Part shown: in pieces, positions 1-5,822 of the stretch
How the letters are laid out: each line of letters starts with the position of its first letter
Numbering within the stretch: position 1 is the stretch's first letter
NCBI GenBank assembly: GCA_002450255.1
Contig: DJYW01000087.1
Location: forward strand, 6,737 to 12,887
DNA length: 6,151 nucleotides
Direction: 5' to 3'
Origin: Gammaproteobacteria bacterium UBA6968
GTDB taxonomy: Bacteria > Pseudomonadota > Gammaproteobacteria > Pseudomonadales > Azotimanducaceae
Program-made: the position numbers and the translations under genes
Notes under the pieces: model-generated
Told to the model about the DNA's origin: nothing
The model's database searches: none
The model's input: only the letters and a program-made list of their open reading frames with translations

Positions 1-15
1 TAAAAGGTCTCAATT

Positions 16-21
16 AAAGGA
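16..21 (+). promoter_or_regulatory. Ribosome binding site of the lipoprotein gene
   Basis: AAAGGA lies 8 nt before the ATG at 30 and supports that start. The window begins only 29 bases upstream of the start, so no promoter can be judged. Confidence 0.6.
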
Positions 22-29
22 ATGCTGAT

Positions 30-2660
30 ATGAGATATTTAGAACGGATTTATTCGGGATATCCGCAGTTTGCTGGCACCATAAACCTAAAAAAGCTCGC
101 TTGGTTCGGGCTTGTGGTGCTATTGCTTGCAACGCTTGTTGCTTGTGACAACAATAATAGTAAGGAGTCGAAAAAGAAGAAGAATGCTGACAAGGTTTCG
201 TTGTCCGGCAAAGCCGCGGACGGTTATCTGCGCGGTGCGACCGTGTGTCTGGATACGGATGCTGACGACAGCTGCAGCGGTGAGGACACCGCAACCACTA
301 CTAAAAACGGCGGTATCTTTACCTTGTCAGCGACGGCTGCTGATTTTGCTAAGCATTCGGTTATAACCGCCGTCACAACGGACACTGTGGACGAAGATAC
401 CATAACCACAGCGAATCCATCAGGTGACGCAATCAAAAAAGGCGAGACCTACATCTTAAGCGCGCCGCCCGGTTTGGTTAGTCTGGCGGATAGCGACGAT
501 GACGATAAAGTTGATGCGGTTTTATTTGTGAGCCCGCTCACGACCGTTGCCAATCTCGAGCGAGAGCGTTTCCTAAAGGAGTACCCCAATCGTACCGACG
601 CCCTAGCTAGAGCGATCAAATCGGTGGCGGCTAAGGTCGACATCGACGAGGATATTGGTAGAAAAGTGCTGCTGGAGGACTATATTGCTAATGCCAAAGA
701 CATAGACAGCACGGTTGCAAGGCGGGCGAAGAAAATGCACGCAATCGCAAAGGTAACCGTTGACCTGTTGACCGTGGCGCAAAAAACGACGAAAAAAGTA
801 GTGCGAGATGAGAGCTTGAGTGACGAGAATGCTAAGGCCGTCAAAATCGAGGCGGGGAAGATCATTACGAAAAACTTAGCATCTGTGGCGAAGCAAGTTG
901 AAACCACCCTGGATGAGTTAAAGCCTCAGGAAAAAGATATAGAAAAGCACGCTAAATTGCTTAATGCAGAGCTTGAAAATGCGGTAAATGCGCATAACGA
1001 AATTGAAGGCCAGCTGCTAAAAGCGCTGATTAAAAACTATAAAGCTAAGGCAACAGTCACCACCGCAAGTAAGGCGCTAAGACAAGATGGCGGTATTTGG
1101 TTTGTGGATTTTTACGATTCCGTTGGCTTCATCAATTTGGGATTTAAGCCAGCGAAAGGGGATGATAAGGCTGTCTCTATAGACGCGTGCTATGAATATA
1201 ACCCTAAGACTGACGGCTTAGATCCGCGTCGCGGTTCAGAAAAAAAGATAGTGCTGACCAAGGATGGATGGAGCACGATTGATGCATTCCAATGCAATTT
1301 TGATTTCACGATCGCTTCTGATGGTGGCGCAACCGCGAAGAACGAATCTCAAACGTTGGTATTCACGTCATCTGCCAGAGTCTATAGCCTAAAGGGTTTT
1401 AACATAGCGGCCACACTTAATGCGCATGCCCGTGCGGAGCATTCTTACTGGCCGCATGTCGTCAATGCGGATGCAACCTTTGGCGATAGCACTAAGGGCA
1501 CCGTGATGGAAATCAAATCGACAAGTTCTCAAAGTTACGAGCTAGGTTCGCCTGATTACATTGCCGATCAAACTGCAAAGTATCGTAAAGGTAATTCGCC
1601 TACATCCTACACTTTTAGTGATTTGAAATTGATACAGCTCCCTAAAGATACAAAAATAATAGATGACAAAGGCGTCATCGACGACGAAGTGATCTACCTC
1701 GATGTGGGAAGTATGGGGAACCTTGTTGACTTCGCCAAGGTTGATAGTCATACCGAGACCTATATTGGCATCGGTTCTGCCTCGACTACGAGTGACAAGG
1801 TTAATGATGTTCTGAGCGTCGCTTTGATTGAGGGCACTGCCACGTATTTCTCTCGCCGGTGGTCAGCATCCAAGACGGTAACTGGTAAAGTACTGGGCAC
1901 TACGCCTTACACCATTAAGACTGTTAACGGCGTACAAATCCTGGAAATTCCTAAAATCACGGCAATTGCTGACTACGATCACTACGGTGACTCTCGTGAG
2001 AAAAGCCCGCACGCGTTATCCGTATATGACGGTTTGGTCCGCACGGTTTATGCAAAACCGGAAGAGACCGAAACGTATACGGTGATGGCGCTGAACAGTA
2101 CGGCCGCAACGGCAGTGAAAGACAACCTAAATCTGGAGTTGTTGGAATGGGCACCGTCGCTACCGGCTAATCTCGCTGCAGTCGCAAAGTATGCTGCTGA
2201 GGCCAAGCTGGCGTCTGGCGAAAAATATTACGGAGCAACCAGATCAGCTAAAGCCGGTCGGTGGTTCGCCTCTCGCACGTATACGGAAAAGGACAAGCAA
2301 TTTACTGCTACCGACACCGTGAGTTTCGAAAACGACGGAAAGAAGTATGCCAGAGATATCGAAATTTCCGGTGACGTTGAACAAATTTTTGACGGCAAAA
2401 TACGTGTCCTGAAGGCAACTAAAACAGAGTCGAAGACGTCCGATGAGACAGCAAATAATGTCTATAAGTTAATCGGTGCGGAGCTGGTTTATATCAAAGC
2501 CAGTGTTGGTGAAGCAGAGAAAGCCCTACTTACGCTTTGTTCGCGTACCCCCAAGCAAATTCGCAATGGCGAATTTGAATGTAATGCGGAGGAGTTGAGC
2601 TTCTACAGCCGAGACAAGAGTGTCGTAGAGGCTAAAGTCACCGAACTAAACAAAGGCTAA
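30..2660 (+). CDS. Large secreted lipoprotein of unknown function (876 aa)
   Basis: The start is ATG with AAAGGA 8 nt upstream; the stop is TAA. Residues 1-22 form a long n-region ending in two lysines, followed by a hydrophobic stretch (about 23-35) and a lipobox L36-V37-A38-C39, so Cys39 should be lipidated and the protein anchored on the periplasmic side of a membrane. D40-N41 at positions +2/+3 is the classical Lol-avoidance pattern in Escherichia coli, which hints at inner-membrane retention if this organism follows that rule. A polar, lysine-rich linker follows (about 41-55). Residues 58-90 form a small domain with GKAADGYLRGATVCLD and an Asp-rich loop (D75-D80). A second loop (D154, D156, D158, D162) looks like a dockerin or EF-hand calcium loop lacking the usual last ligand. 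It precedes an SPLTT motif (168-172) often seen in large lipoproteins of marine Gammaproteobacteria. Residues about 180-345 are rich in Ala, Lys and Glu and look helical, perhaps coiled coil. Residues 355-876 look beta-rich. The six non-lipid cysteines fall in three close pairs (73/82, 387/422, 837/851), which suggests disulfides. I do not recognise a named family and assign no function. Confidence 0.9.
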   Translation: MRYLERIYSGYPQFAGTINLKKLAWFGLVVLLLATLVACDNNNSKESKKKKNADKVSLSGKAADGYLRGATVCLDTDADDSCSGEDTATTTKNGGIFTLSATAADFAKHSVITAVTTDTVDEDTITTANPSGDAIKKGETYILSAPPGLVSLADSDDDDKVDAVLFVSPLTTVANLERERFLKEYPNRTDALARAIKSVAAKVDIDEDIGRKVLLEDYIANAKDIDSTVARRAKKMHAIAKVTVDLLTVAQKTTKKVVRDESLSDENAKAVKIEAGKIITKNLASVAKQVETTLDELKPQEKDIEKHAKLLNAELENAVNAHNEIEGQLLKALIKNYKAKATVTTASKALRQDGGIWFVDFYDSVGFINLGFKPAKGDDKAVSIDACYEYNPKTDGLDPRRGSEKKIVLTKDGWSTIDAFQCNFDFTIASDGGATAKNESQTLVFTSSARVYSLKGFNIAATLNAHARAEHSYWPHVVNADATFGDSTKGTVMEIKSTSSQSYELGSPDYIADQTAKYRKGNSPTSYTFSDLKLIQLPKDTKIIDDKGVIDDEVIYLDVGSMGNLVDFAKVDSHTETYIGIGSASTTSDKVNDVLSVALIEGTATYFSRRWSASKTVTGKVLGTTPYTIKTVNGVQILEIPKITAIADYDHYGDSREKSPHALSVYDGLVRTVYAKPEETETYTVMALNSTAATAVKDNLNLELLEWAPSLPANLAAVAKYAAEAKLASGEKYYGATRSAKAGRWFASRTYTEKDKQFTATDTVSFENDGKKYARDIEISGDVEQIFDGKIRVLKATKTESKTSDETANNVYKLIGAELVYIKASVGEAEKALLTLCSRTPKQIRNGEFECNAEELSFYSRDKSVVEAKVTELNKG

Positions 2661-2666
2661 GGTGAC

Positions 2667-2739
2667 ATCTCGAGAGCAACATCGAGTGATTTTAGGATCT
2701 CTGCATCCTGTTCTTGCTGCGATGTTGCTGCTACGAGAT
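2667..2739 (+). repeat. Long inverted repeat after the lipoprotein stop
   Basis: The left arm at 2667-2684 (ATCTCG, AGA, GCAACATCG) pairs with the right arm at 2720-2739 (CGATGTTGC, TGCTA, CGAGAT). That gives 9 bp plus 6 bp of perfect pairing around a 3/5-nt internal loop. The 35-nt apical region contains a smaller hairpin, AGGAT (2694-2698) with ATCCT (2705-2709). There is no T-tract after it, so it is not a classical terminator; it could protect the 3' end of the lipoprotein mRNA. Confidence 0.6.
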
Positions 2740-2755
2740 ACGTGAACGCAGCAAC
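2724..2755 (+). repeat. Alternative hairpin competing with the upstream inverted repeat
   Basis: GTTGCTGC (2724-2731) pairs perfectly over 8 bp with GCAGCAAC (2748-2755) across a 16-nt loop. Its left arm overlaps the right arm of the inverted repeat at 2667-2739, so the two structures cannot form in the same RNA molecule. Confidence 0.45.
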
Positions 2756-2943
2756 GGAAAAGCGAGATAAATCTAACGAAGAGATAAAGAGGCTAGCGGA
2801 CCATTAGACCGATACTGAAATATTTAGTGCGTCAATCTACGGGATCGTTTTAGTCGTCGAAGCGCTGCGCGTTGTCCTCGTGTGTTAAGCAGGTTTTTGT
2901 AGTCGATAAGGGTAATCTGCTATCGCAGAAGGCTCGGAGTCAT

Positions 2944-2978
2944 GGCCCCATAGAGAACACTCTACTGGGGCCTTTTTT
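2944..2978 (+). terminator. Rho-independent terminator
   Basis: GGCCCCA (2944-2950) pairs with TGGGGCC (2966-2972), and inside it AGAG (2952-2955) pairs with CTCT (2960-2963) around an AACA loop. T6 (2973-2978) follows directly and a further T7 lies at 2987-2993. There is no A-tract on the other side, so it works on the + strand. It ends either the lipoprotein transcript, giving a 3' UTR of roughly 300 nt, or an independent small RNA starting somewhere in 2760-2920. Confidence 0.88.
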
Positions 2979-3036
2979 CAGGCTCGTTTTTTTATGCCGC
3001 GCCCATTTGGTCGGTGCTAGGGCCATAAAACCAGTT

Positions 3037-3054
3037 GCGCGTTGTCCAACGCGC
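3037..3054. repeat. Perfect GC-rich hairpin
   Basis: GCGCGTT (3037-3043) pairs with AACGCGC (3048-3054) around a GTCC tetraloop. The left arm lies inside the second copy of the TGCGCGTTGTCC 12-mer; the first copy (2866-2877) lacks the matching right arm. No T-run follows, so a terminator role is unlikely. Confidence 0.5.
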
Positions 3055-3195
3055 GTATGTGTGGCGAGTCCTGTTAGGAAGCATGTAAGACCAAAAAGGC
3101 TCGGTTTGGCGAGTTTTGAAAAATCGATCTGCCGAAGTGCCACTCCTTGCCGGGCTTTATCTCATTTGGATTTCGCCCTAAGGTGAAAGCCGGGG

Positions 3196-3212
3196 GCGAC
3201 CGGCACGGTCGC
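3196..3212 (+). promoter_or_regulatory. Leader hairpin just upstream of the CoA-transferase RBS
   Basis: GCGACCG (3196-3202) pairs perfectly with CGGTCGC (3206-3212) around a GCA loop. It ends 8 nt before the GGGGA ribosome site and 17 nt before the ATG. It could tune ribosome loading or protect the 5' end of the mRNA. I could not match the surrounding leader to a known riboswitch. Confidence 0.4.
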
Positions 3213-3220
3213 AACGCAAA

Positions 3221-3225
3221 GGGGA
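3221..3225 (+). promoter_or_regulatory. Ribosome binding site of the CoA-transferase gene
   Basis: GGGGA (within AAAGGGGA, 3218-3225) stands 4 nt before the ATG at 3230. The short spacing is acceptable, and the site fixes this start. Confidence 0.6.
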
Positions 3226-3229
3226 CAAA

Positions 3230-4435
3230 ATGAACTATCTTTTAGAAGACATTATCGTCATTGATGCAGCAAGTTTTCTGGCGGGGCCGGGCGCGGCAAC
3301 CATAATGGCGGATTATGGTGCCAAGGTGATCAAGATTGAGCCGCCGGGCGGTGATGGTTACCGGACTTTGGTCGGGCGTTATCCCATCCCCTATCACTGG
3401 CTGCTTACGTCACGAAACAAGCAAAGCCTTGGTTTGGACCTTAATAAAGATGCTGGACAAGCTCTGCTGCATGAGTTGATCACTGCGGCCGACGTGCTGA
3501 CCACCAATTTTCTTGAGCACCAGTTGGAGCGCTACAACCTGCAATATGAGTTTCTGAAAACCCTAAATCCACGTCTGATTTTCGCGCACATCAGTGGCTA
3601 TGGGGATAAGGGCGAAGAGCGTACTCGCCGCGCATTCGATGTGACTGGGTGGTGGGCACGTTCTGGTTTGATGGAATTTATTCGTGACTCGGGACAAACC
3701 CCTTTGTTAGCCGCACCGGGGATGGGTGATCACGCAACAGCCACGGCATTGTTTAGCGCCATTATGACCGGTTTGTATCGACGTGAAAAAACTGGCGATG
3801 GTTGTAGAGTATCGACTTCGCTTGCGGCTAATGGCGTTTGGGCAAATGGTATGGCCCTTCAAGGTGCGATAGCCGGTCACGATCTCAGCCGGTCGCGTCA
3901 GGAAAAACGTTGGTACAACCCGCTGACTGGCTGCTATCTGTGTGCTGATGGGCATTACATTGTGTTGGCCATCATCAACACGGTAAGGGAGTACCCTAGG
4001 TTATGCGAAGCGTTAGAGCGCAACGAGTGGTTGCAGGACAAGCGCTTTAGCGATGCCCGACAAATGATGCGCAATCGTGATGCCATGGGCGCCCTGATCG
4101 CAGAGCGCTTCGCTGAGCTTCGTTATAACGAAGTGTGCGAGCGACTCGAAGGGGCTGGTATCACCTTTGGTCCGGTGCAAACCATGATGCAGGTGCTAGA
4201 CGATGCTCAACTTAGAGCGAATGGCATTGTAGTCGCAACGGATGATCCGGGTGAGGATTATCCGTTAACCATAGGCAGCCCGATCAACATTGATGACGAA
4301 CCGAAAAAAGCACCGCGGCGAGCTCCAAACGTCGGCGCGGACAGTTTGTCTGTATTGCGCGAATTTAAACTGGACGAAGAGCGCATTCAGGCTTTGCTTA
4401 AGGCGGGCGTGGTCATTGAGGGAGACAATCATTGA
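3230..4435 (+). CDS. Family III (CaiB/BaiF) acyl-CoA transferase
   Basis: Family III CoA-transferases (formyl-CoA:oxalate CoA-transferase, CaiB, BaiF and relatives) move CoA between carboxylic acids through an aspartyl-CoA thioester, in the cytoplasm. The 401 aa match the usual 380-410 aa. Visible family motifs are the N-terminal Rossmann-like start (DIIVIDAASFLAGPGAA, 7-23), ADYGAKVIKIEPPGGDGYR (27-45), NKQSLGLDL (63-71), the central HISGYGDKGEE segment, and PGMGDHATA with D167 as the predicted catalytic aspartate, close in position to Asp169 of formyl-CoA transferase. A C-terminal AGITFGPVQTMMQVLDDAQL stretch matches the end of the family domain. Nothing appears truncated. The TGA stop overlaps the TTG start of the oxidoreductase gene, so the two are translationally coupled. 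The substrate is unknown: the family covers oxalate, carnitine, bile acids, 2-methylacyl racemisation and aromatic acids, and no signature here picks one. The oxidoreductase partner suggests catabolism of an unusual carboxylic acid, by inference only. Confidence 0.93.
   Translation: MNYLLEDIIVIDAASFLAGPGAATIMADYGAKVIKIEPPGGDGYRTLVGRYPIPYHWLLTSRNKQSLGLDLNKDAGQALLHELITAADVLTTNFLEHQLERYNLQYEFLKTLNPRLIFAHISGYGDKGEERTRRAFDVTGWWARSGLMEFIRDSGQTPLLAAPGMGDHATATALFSAIMTGLYRREKTGDGCRVSTSLAANGVWANGMALQGAIAGHDLSRSRQEKRWYNPLTGCYLCADGHYIVLAIINTVREYPRLCEALERNEWLQDKRFSDARQMMRNRDAMGALIAERFAELRYNEVCERLEGAGITFGPVQTMMQVLDDAQLRANGIVVATDDPGEDYPLTIGSPINIDDEPKKAPRRAPNVGADSLSVLREFKLDEERIQALLKAGVVIEGDNH
4418..4424 (+). 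promoter_or_regulatory. Ribosome binding site deciding the TTG start
   Basis: GAGGGAG lies inside the end of the CoA-transferase gene, 7 nt before the TTG at 4432. No ATG competes nearby, and the sequence after TTG (MKLGIHAGPQD) is a normal beginning for this family, so the rare start codon is supported. Confidence 0.7.
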
Positions 4436-5313
4436 AGTTGGGGATTCACGCAGGACCGCAAGACTTGCTGATGACCGAGTTAAAGCGACTTTGGCAATCC
4501 GCTGAAGACGCAGAGCTTGATTGGGTATCAGTCTGGGATCACTTCTACGCTAATCCGTTAACTGACCGGCACAATCCCTGTTTTGAAGGCGTAGCCGCTA
4601 TGGCTGGTCTGGCGGCCCTGACGCAACATGTGCGGGTTGGCTGCTTGATGTTCTGTGCCGCGTTTCGAAACCCGGGCGTGTTAGCGAAAGCAGCTGTAAC
4701 CATTGATCATCTTAGCGATGGACGTGCTGACATTGGTGTCGGTGCAGGCTGGTTGGAAGAAGAATTCCGCGAGTATGGTTATGGTTGGCCGAGTTTGGGC
4801 GAGCGCTTCGCCATAATGGAAGAGTCGCTGGATATTATGACTGCACTTTGGCGCGGCGAAGAAGTGACCTATCACGGTCAGCATTTTCAAATGGAGGGGG
4901 CGGTCTGTAGTCCGCAGCCGATTGGCCTGCGCCTTTGGATTGGCGGCCGTGGTAAAACTCGCACCCCTTCGCTGGCCGCTAAATATGCAGACGGATTTAA
5001 TATGCCGTACGTTGCGCCGGATGTGGCGCAGCGTCGTCTCGATACCCTTTACGAAGCCGCGGTACAGTATGGTCGTGATCCAAACGCGATAGACACCTCG
5101 GTGAACCTGGGTTTTTATATGCTTAGCGAGCGTCAGCCAGACATTGATCCGCGTGGCTCGCTAACGGGTTCGGTGCAGGAGGCTGTGGATACGTTGTCGG
5201 CCTACCAGGAGATCGGTATTAAAGGCATTAACATCGCTTTCCGCCCGCCAATCGATTGGGATGCTTATACCGTTTACCTAGAGAAAGTCGTTCCTCACTT
5301 TAAGTCGACTTGA
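4432..5313 (+). CDS. Luciferase-like (LLM) oxidoreductase, probably F420-dependent
   Basis: This 293 aa protein has the TIM-barrel luciferase-like monooxygenase pattern over its whole length: VSVWDHFY (32-39), FRNPGVLAKAAVTIDHLSDG (78-97), GRADIGVGAGWLEEEF (97-112), LGERFAIMEESLDIMTALW (122-140), LWIGGRGKTRTPSLAAKYAD (168-187). These resemble the actinobacterial Rv1855c-type F420-dependent subgroup more than bacterial luciferase or alkanesulfonate monooxygenase, but F420 versus FMN use cannot be settled by eye. It should be a cytoplasmic redox enzyme that oxidises, reduces or monooxygenates a small molecule. The gene starts at TTG (4432-4434), overlapping the TGA of the CoA-transferase gene in the sequence TTGA, with GAGGGAG 7 nt upstream, so it is co-transcribed and probably translationally coupled. 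It ends in TGA, just after a perfect 10-base palindrome AAGTCGACTT (5302-5311). No terminator was seen directly after it. The family assignment is firm; cofactor and substrate are open. Confidence 0.92.
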   Translation: MKLGIHAGPQDLLMTELKRLWQSAEDAELDWVSVWDHFYANPLTDRHNPCFEGVAAMAGLAALTQHVRVGCLMFCAAFRNPGVLAKAAVTIDHLSDGRADIGVGAGWLEEEFREYGYGWPSLGERFAIMEESLDIMTALWRGEEVTYHGQHFQMEGAVCSPQPIGLRLWIGGRGKTRTPSLAAKYADGFNMPYVAPDVAQRRLDTLYEAAVQYGRDPNAIDTSVNLGFYMLSERQPDIDPRGSLTGSVQEAVDTLSAYQEIGIKGINIAFRPPIDWDAYTVYLEKVVPHFKST

Positions 5314-5562
5314 TGACTGCTCAACGTCTCGGGCACATACCTAATCTGCCGGCTACTACCGCTTAACACGGCCTTCCGCTAACTACTTTGGCTTAGTTTT
5401 GCCACCTATGACCTACCACTACATATGGTCCGGGCCTGGGCAGATTTGCTGGTTAAAGCGGCAGAGATCGATTTGGTATGAACGAGTATTTGTTTTTGAG
5501 CGGAGGCGGTGATTTTTGTATACGGTATGAAAGCATATTGAGAGCCGAATTGGCGCGCATTC

Positions 5563-5578
5563 TGTGAGGCGGTTCACA
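5563..5578. promoter_or_regulatory. CRP/Vfr-type binding site (TGTGA-N6-TCACA)
   Basis: TGTGA (5563-5567), GGCGGT, TCACA (5574-5578) is a perfect match to the core half-sites and spacing of the cAMP receptor protein family. One more base pair on each side (C5562/G5579) extends the dyad to 18 bp. It lies 244 nt before the ATG at 5823 and 249 nt after the oxidoreductase stop, so the likely target is the UGSC gene with a long leader. The same bases could form a short hairpin. Confidence 0.55.
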
Positions 5579-5812
5579 GTTGCGTGCAGTCAGTGCTCTT
5601 CGCTAACCTTTTTTAAGCCATTTTCTTTGCTGTTTCTATGGGGTCCCTCTAATTTTCCTCTGATGCGGCTGTTCATCCGCTGGCCCTGTTTAACCCGCTG
5701 CATTCTTCTTATACCAATCTGAAATGCTTGCTTGATGCCAATTAGCTGGCTTATGAAGTGGTCTAAAAATACCCTGCAACTGGGTTACACTCTGACCCAT
5801 TGGAAATTACTT

Positions 5813-5820
5813 GGGAGAGG
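5813..5820 (+). promoter_or_regulatory. Ribosome binding site that fixes the UGSC gene start
   Basis: GGGAGAGG lies immediately before CC-ATG; the GGGAG core is 5 nt from the ATG at 5823. A TTG four codons upstream (5811) is in frame but overlaps this site, so ATG 5823 is the better start. Confidence 0.7.
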
Positions 5821-5822
5821 CC

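Larger units (their letters stand above)
2661..3229. other. Intergenic region with structured RNA signals, no credible gene
   Basis: This 569-base gap separates the lipoprotein gene from the CoA-transferase gene. It contains nested and alternative hairpins at 2667-2755, a small perfect hairpin at 2916-2929 (TCTGC, TATC loop, GCAGA), a strong intrinsic terminator at 2944-2978, a second T-run at 2987-2993, a perfect hairpin at 3037-3054 and another at 3196-3212. The 12-mer TGCGCGTTGTCC occurs twice (2866-2877 and 3036-3047). An open frame at 2872-3186 crosses the terminator and encodes a Cys/Arg-rich sequence with no plausible fold or ribosome site, so I do not count it as a gene. No convincing sigma70 promoter was found by eye, although one for the downstream operon should lie between about 2980 and 3200. 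Confidence 0.6.
5314..5822. other. Intergenic region, likely regulatory, no gene seen
   Basis: This 509-base gap has stops in all frames at short intervals and no family-like translation on either strand. It holds a perfect CRP-type palindrome (5563-5578), an imperfect 16-bp direct repeat beginning GGTATGAA at 5475 and 5524, GAGGCGGT twice (5503-5510 and 5566-5573), a pyrimidine-rich stretch at about 5600-5660, and ACCC/GGGT/ACCC blocks at 5771-5799 just before the next gene. The best promoter-like pair by eye is TTGCTT (5728-5733), 18 nt, TATGAA (5752-5757), which is weak. No intrinsic terminator for the upstream operon is evident. Confidence 0.55.

Noticed and set aside
10..294. Several open frames opposite or out of phase with the lipoprotein gene
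   Set aside because: They are shadow frames of a gene with a clear signal peptide and continuous coding pattern.
2872..3186. 104-codon + strand open frame between the lipoprotein and CoA-transferase genes
   Set aside because: It runs through the intrinsic terminator and hairpins, gives a Cys/Arg-rich protein with no family resemblance, and has no good ribosome site.
3130..3200. GCCACT and nearby GC-rich stems looked briefly like a cobalamin riboswitch
   Set aside because: No B12-box-like sequence is present, and the spacing does not fit.
3206..3229. ACGCAAAG in the CoA-transferase leader resembles a piece of the GEMM (c-di-GMP) riboswitch
   Set aside because: The other conserved parts of the aptamer (the GCAAACC segment, first hairpin and tetraloop receptor) are absent, and the piece lies right against the ribosome site.
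5302..5311. Palindrome AAGTCGACTT at the end of the oxidoreductase gene as terminator
   Set aside because: It has no loop and no T-tract, and it is coding sequence.
5708..5720. TTATACCAAT-type sequence as the end of an interspersed repeat common in marine Gammaproteobacteria, with a loose inverted partner near 5469-5482
   Set aside because: Only about 9-10 bases match, with a gap, and no target-site duplication or full element could be seen.
5811..5822. TTG at 5811 as start of the UGSC gene
   Set aside because: It overlaps the GGGAGAGG ribosome site of the ATG at 5823, which is the better supported start.
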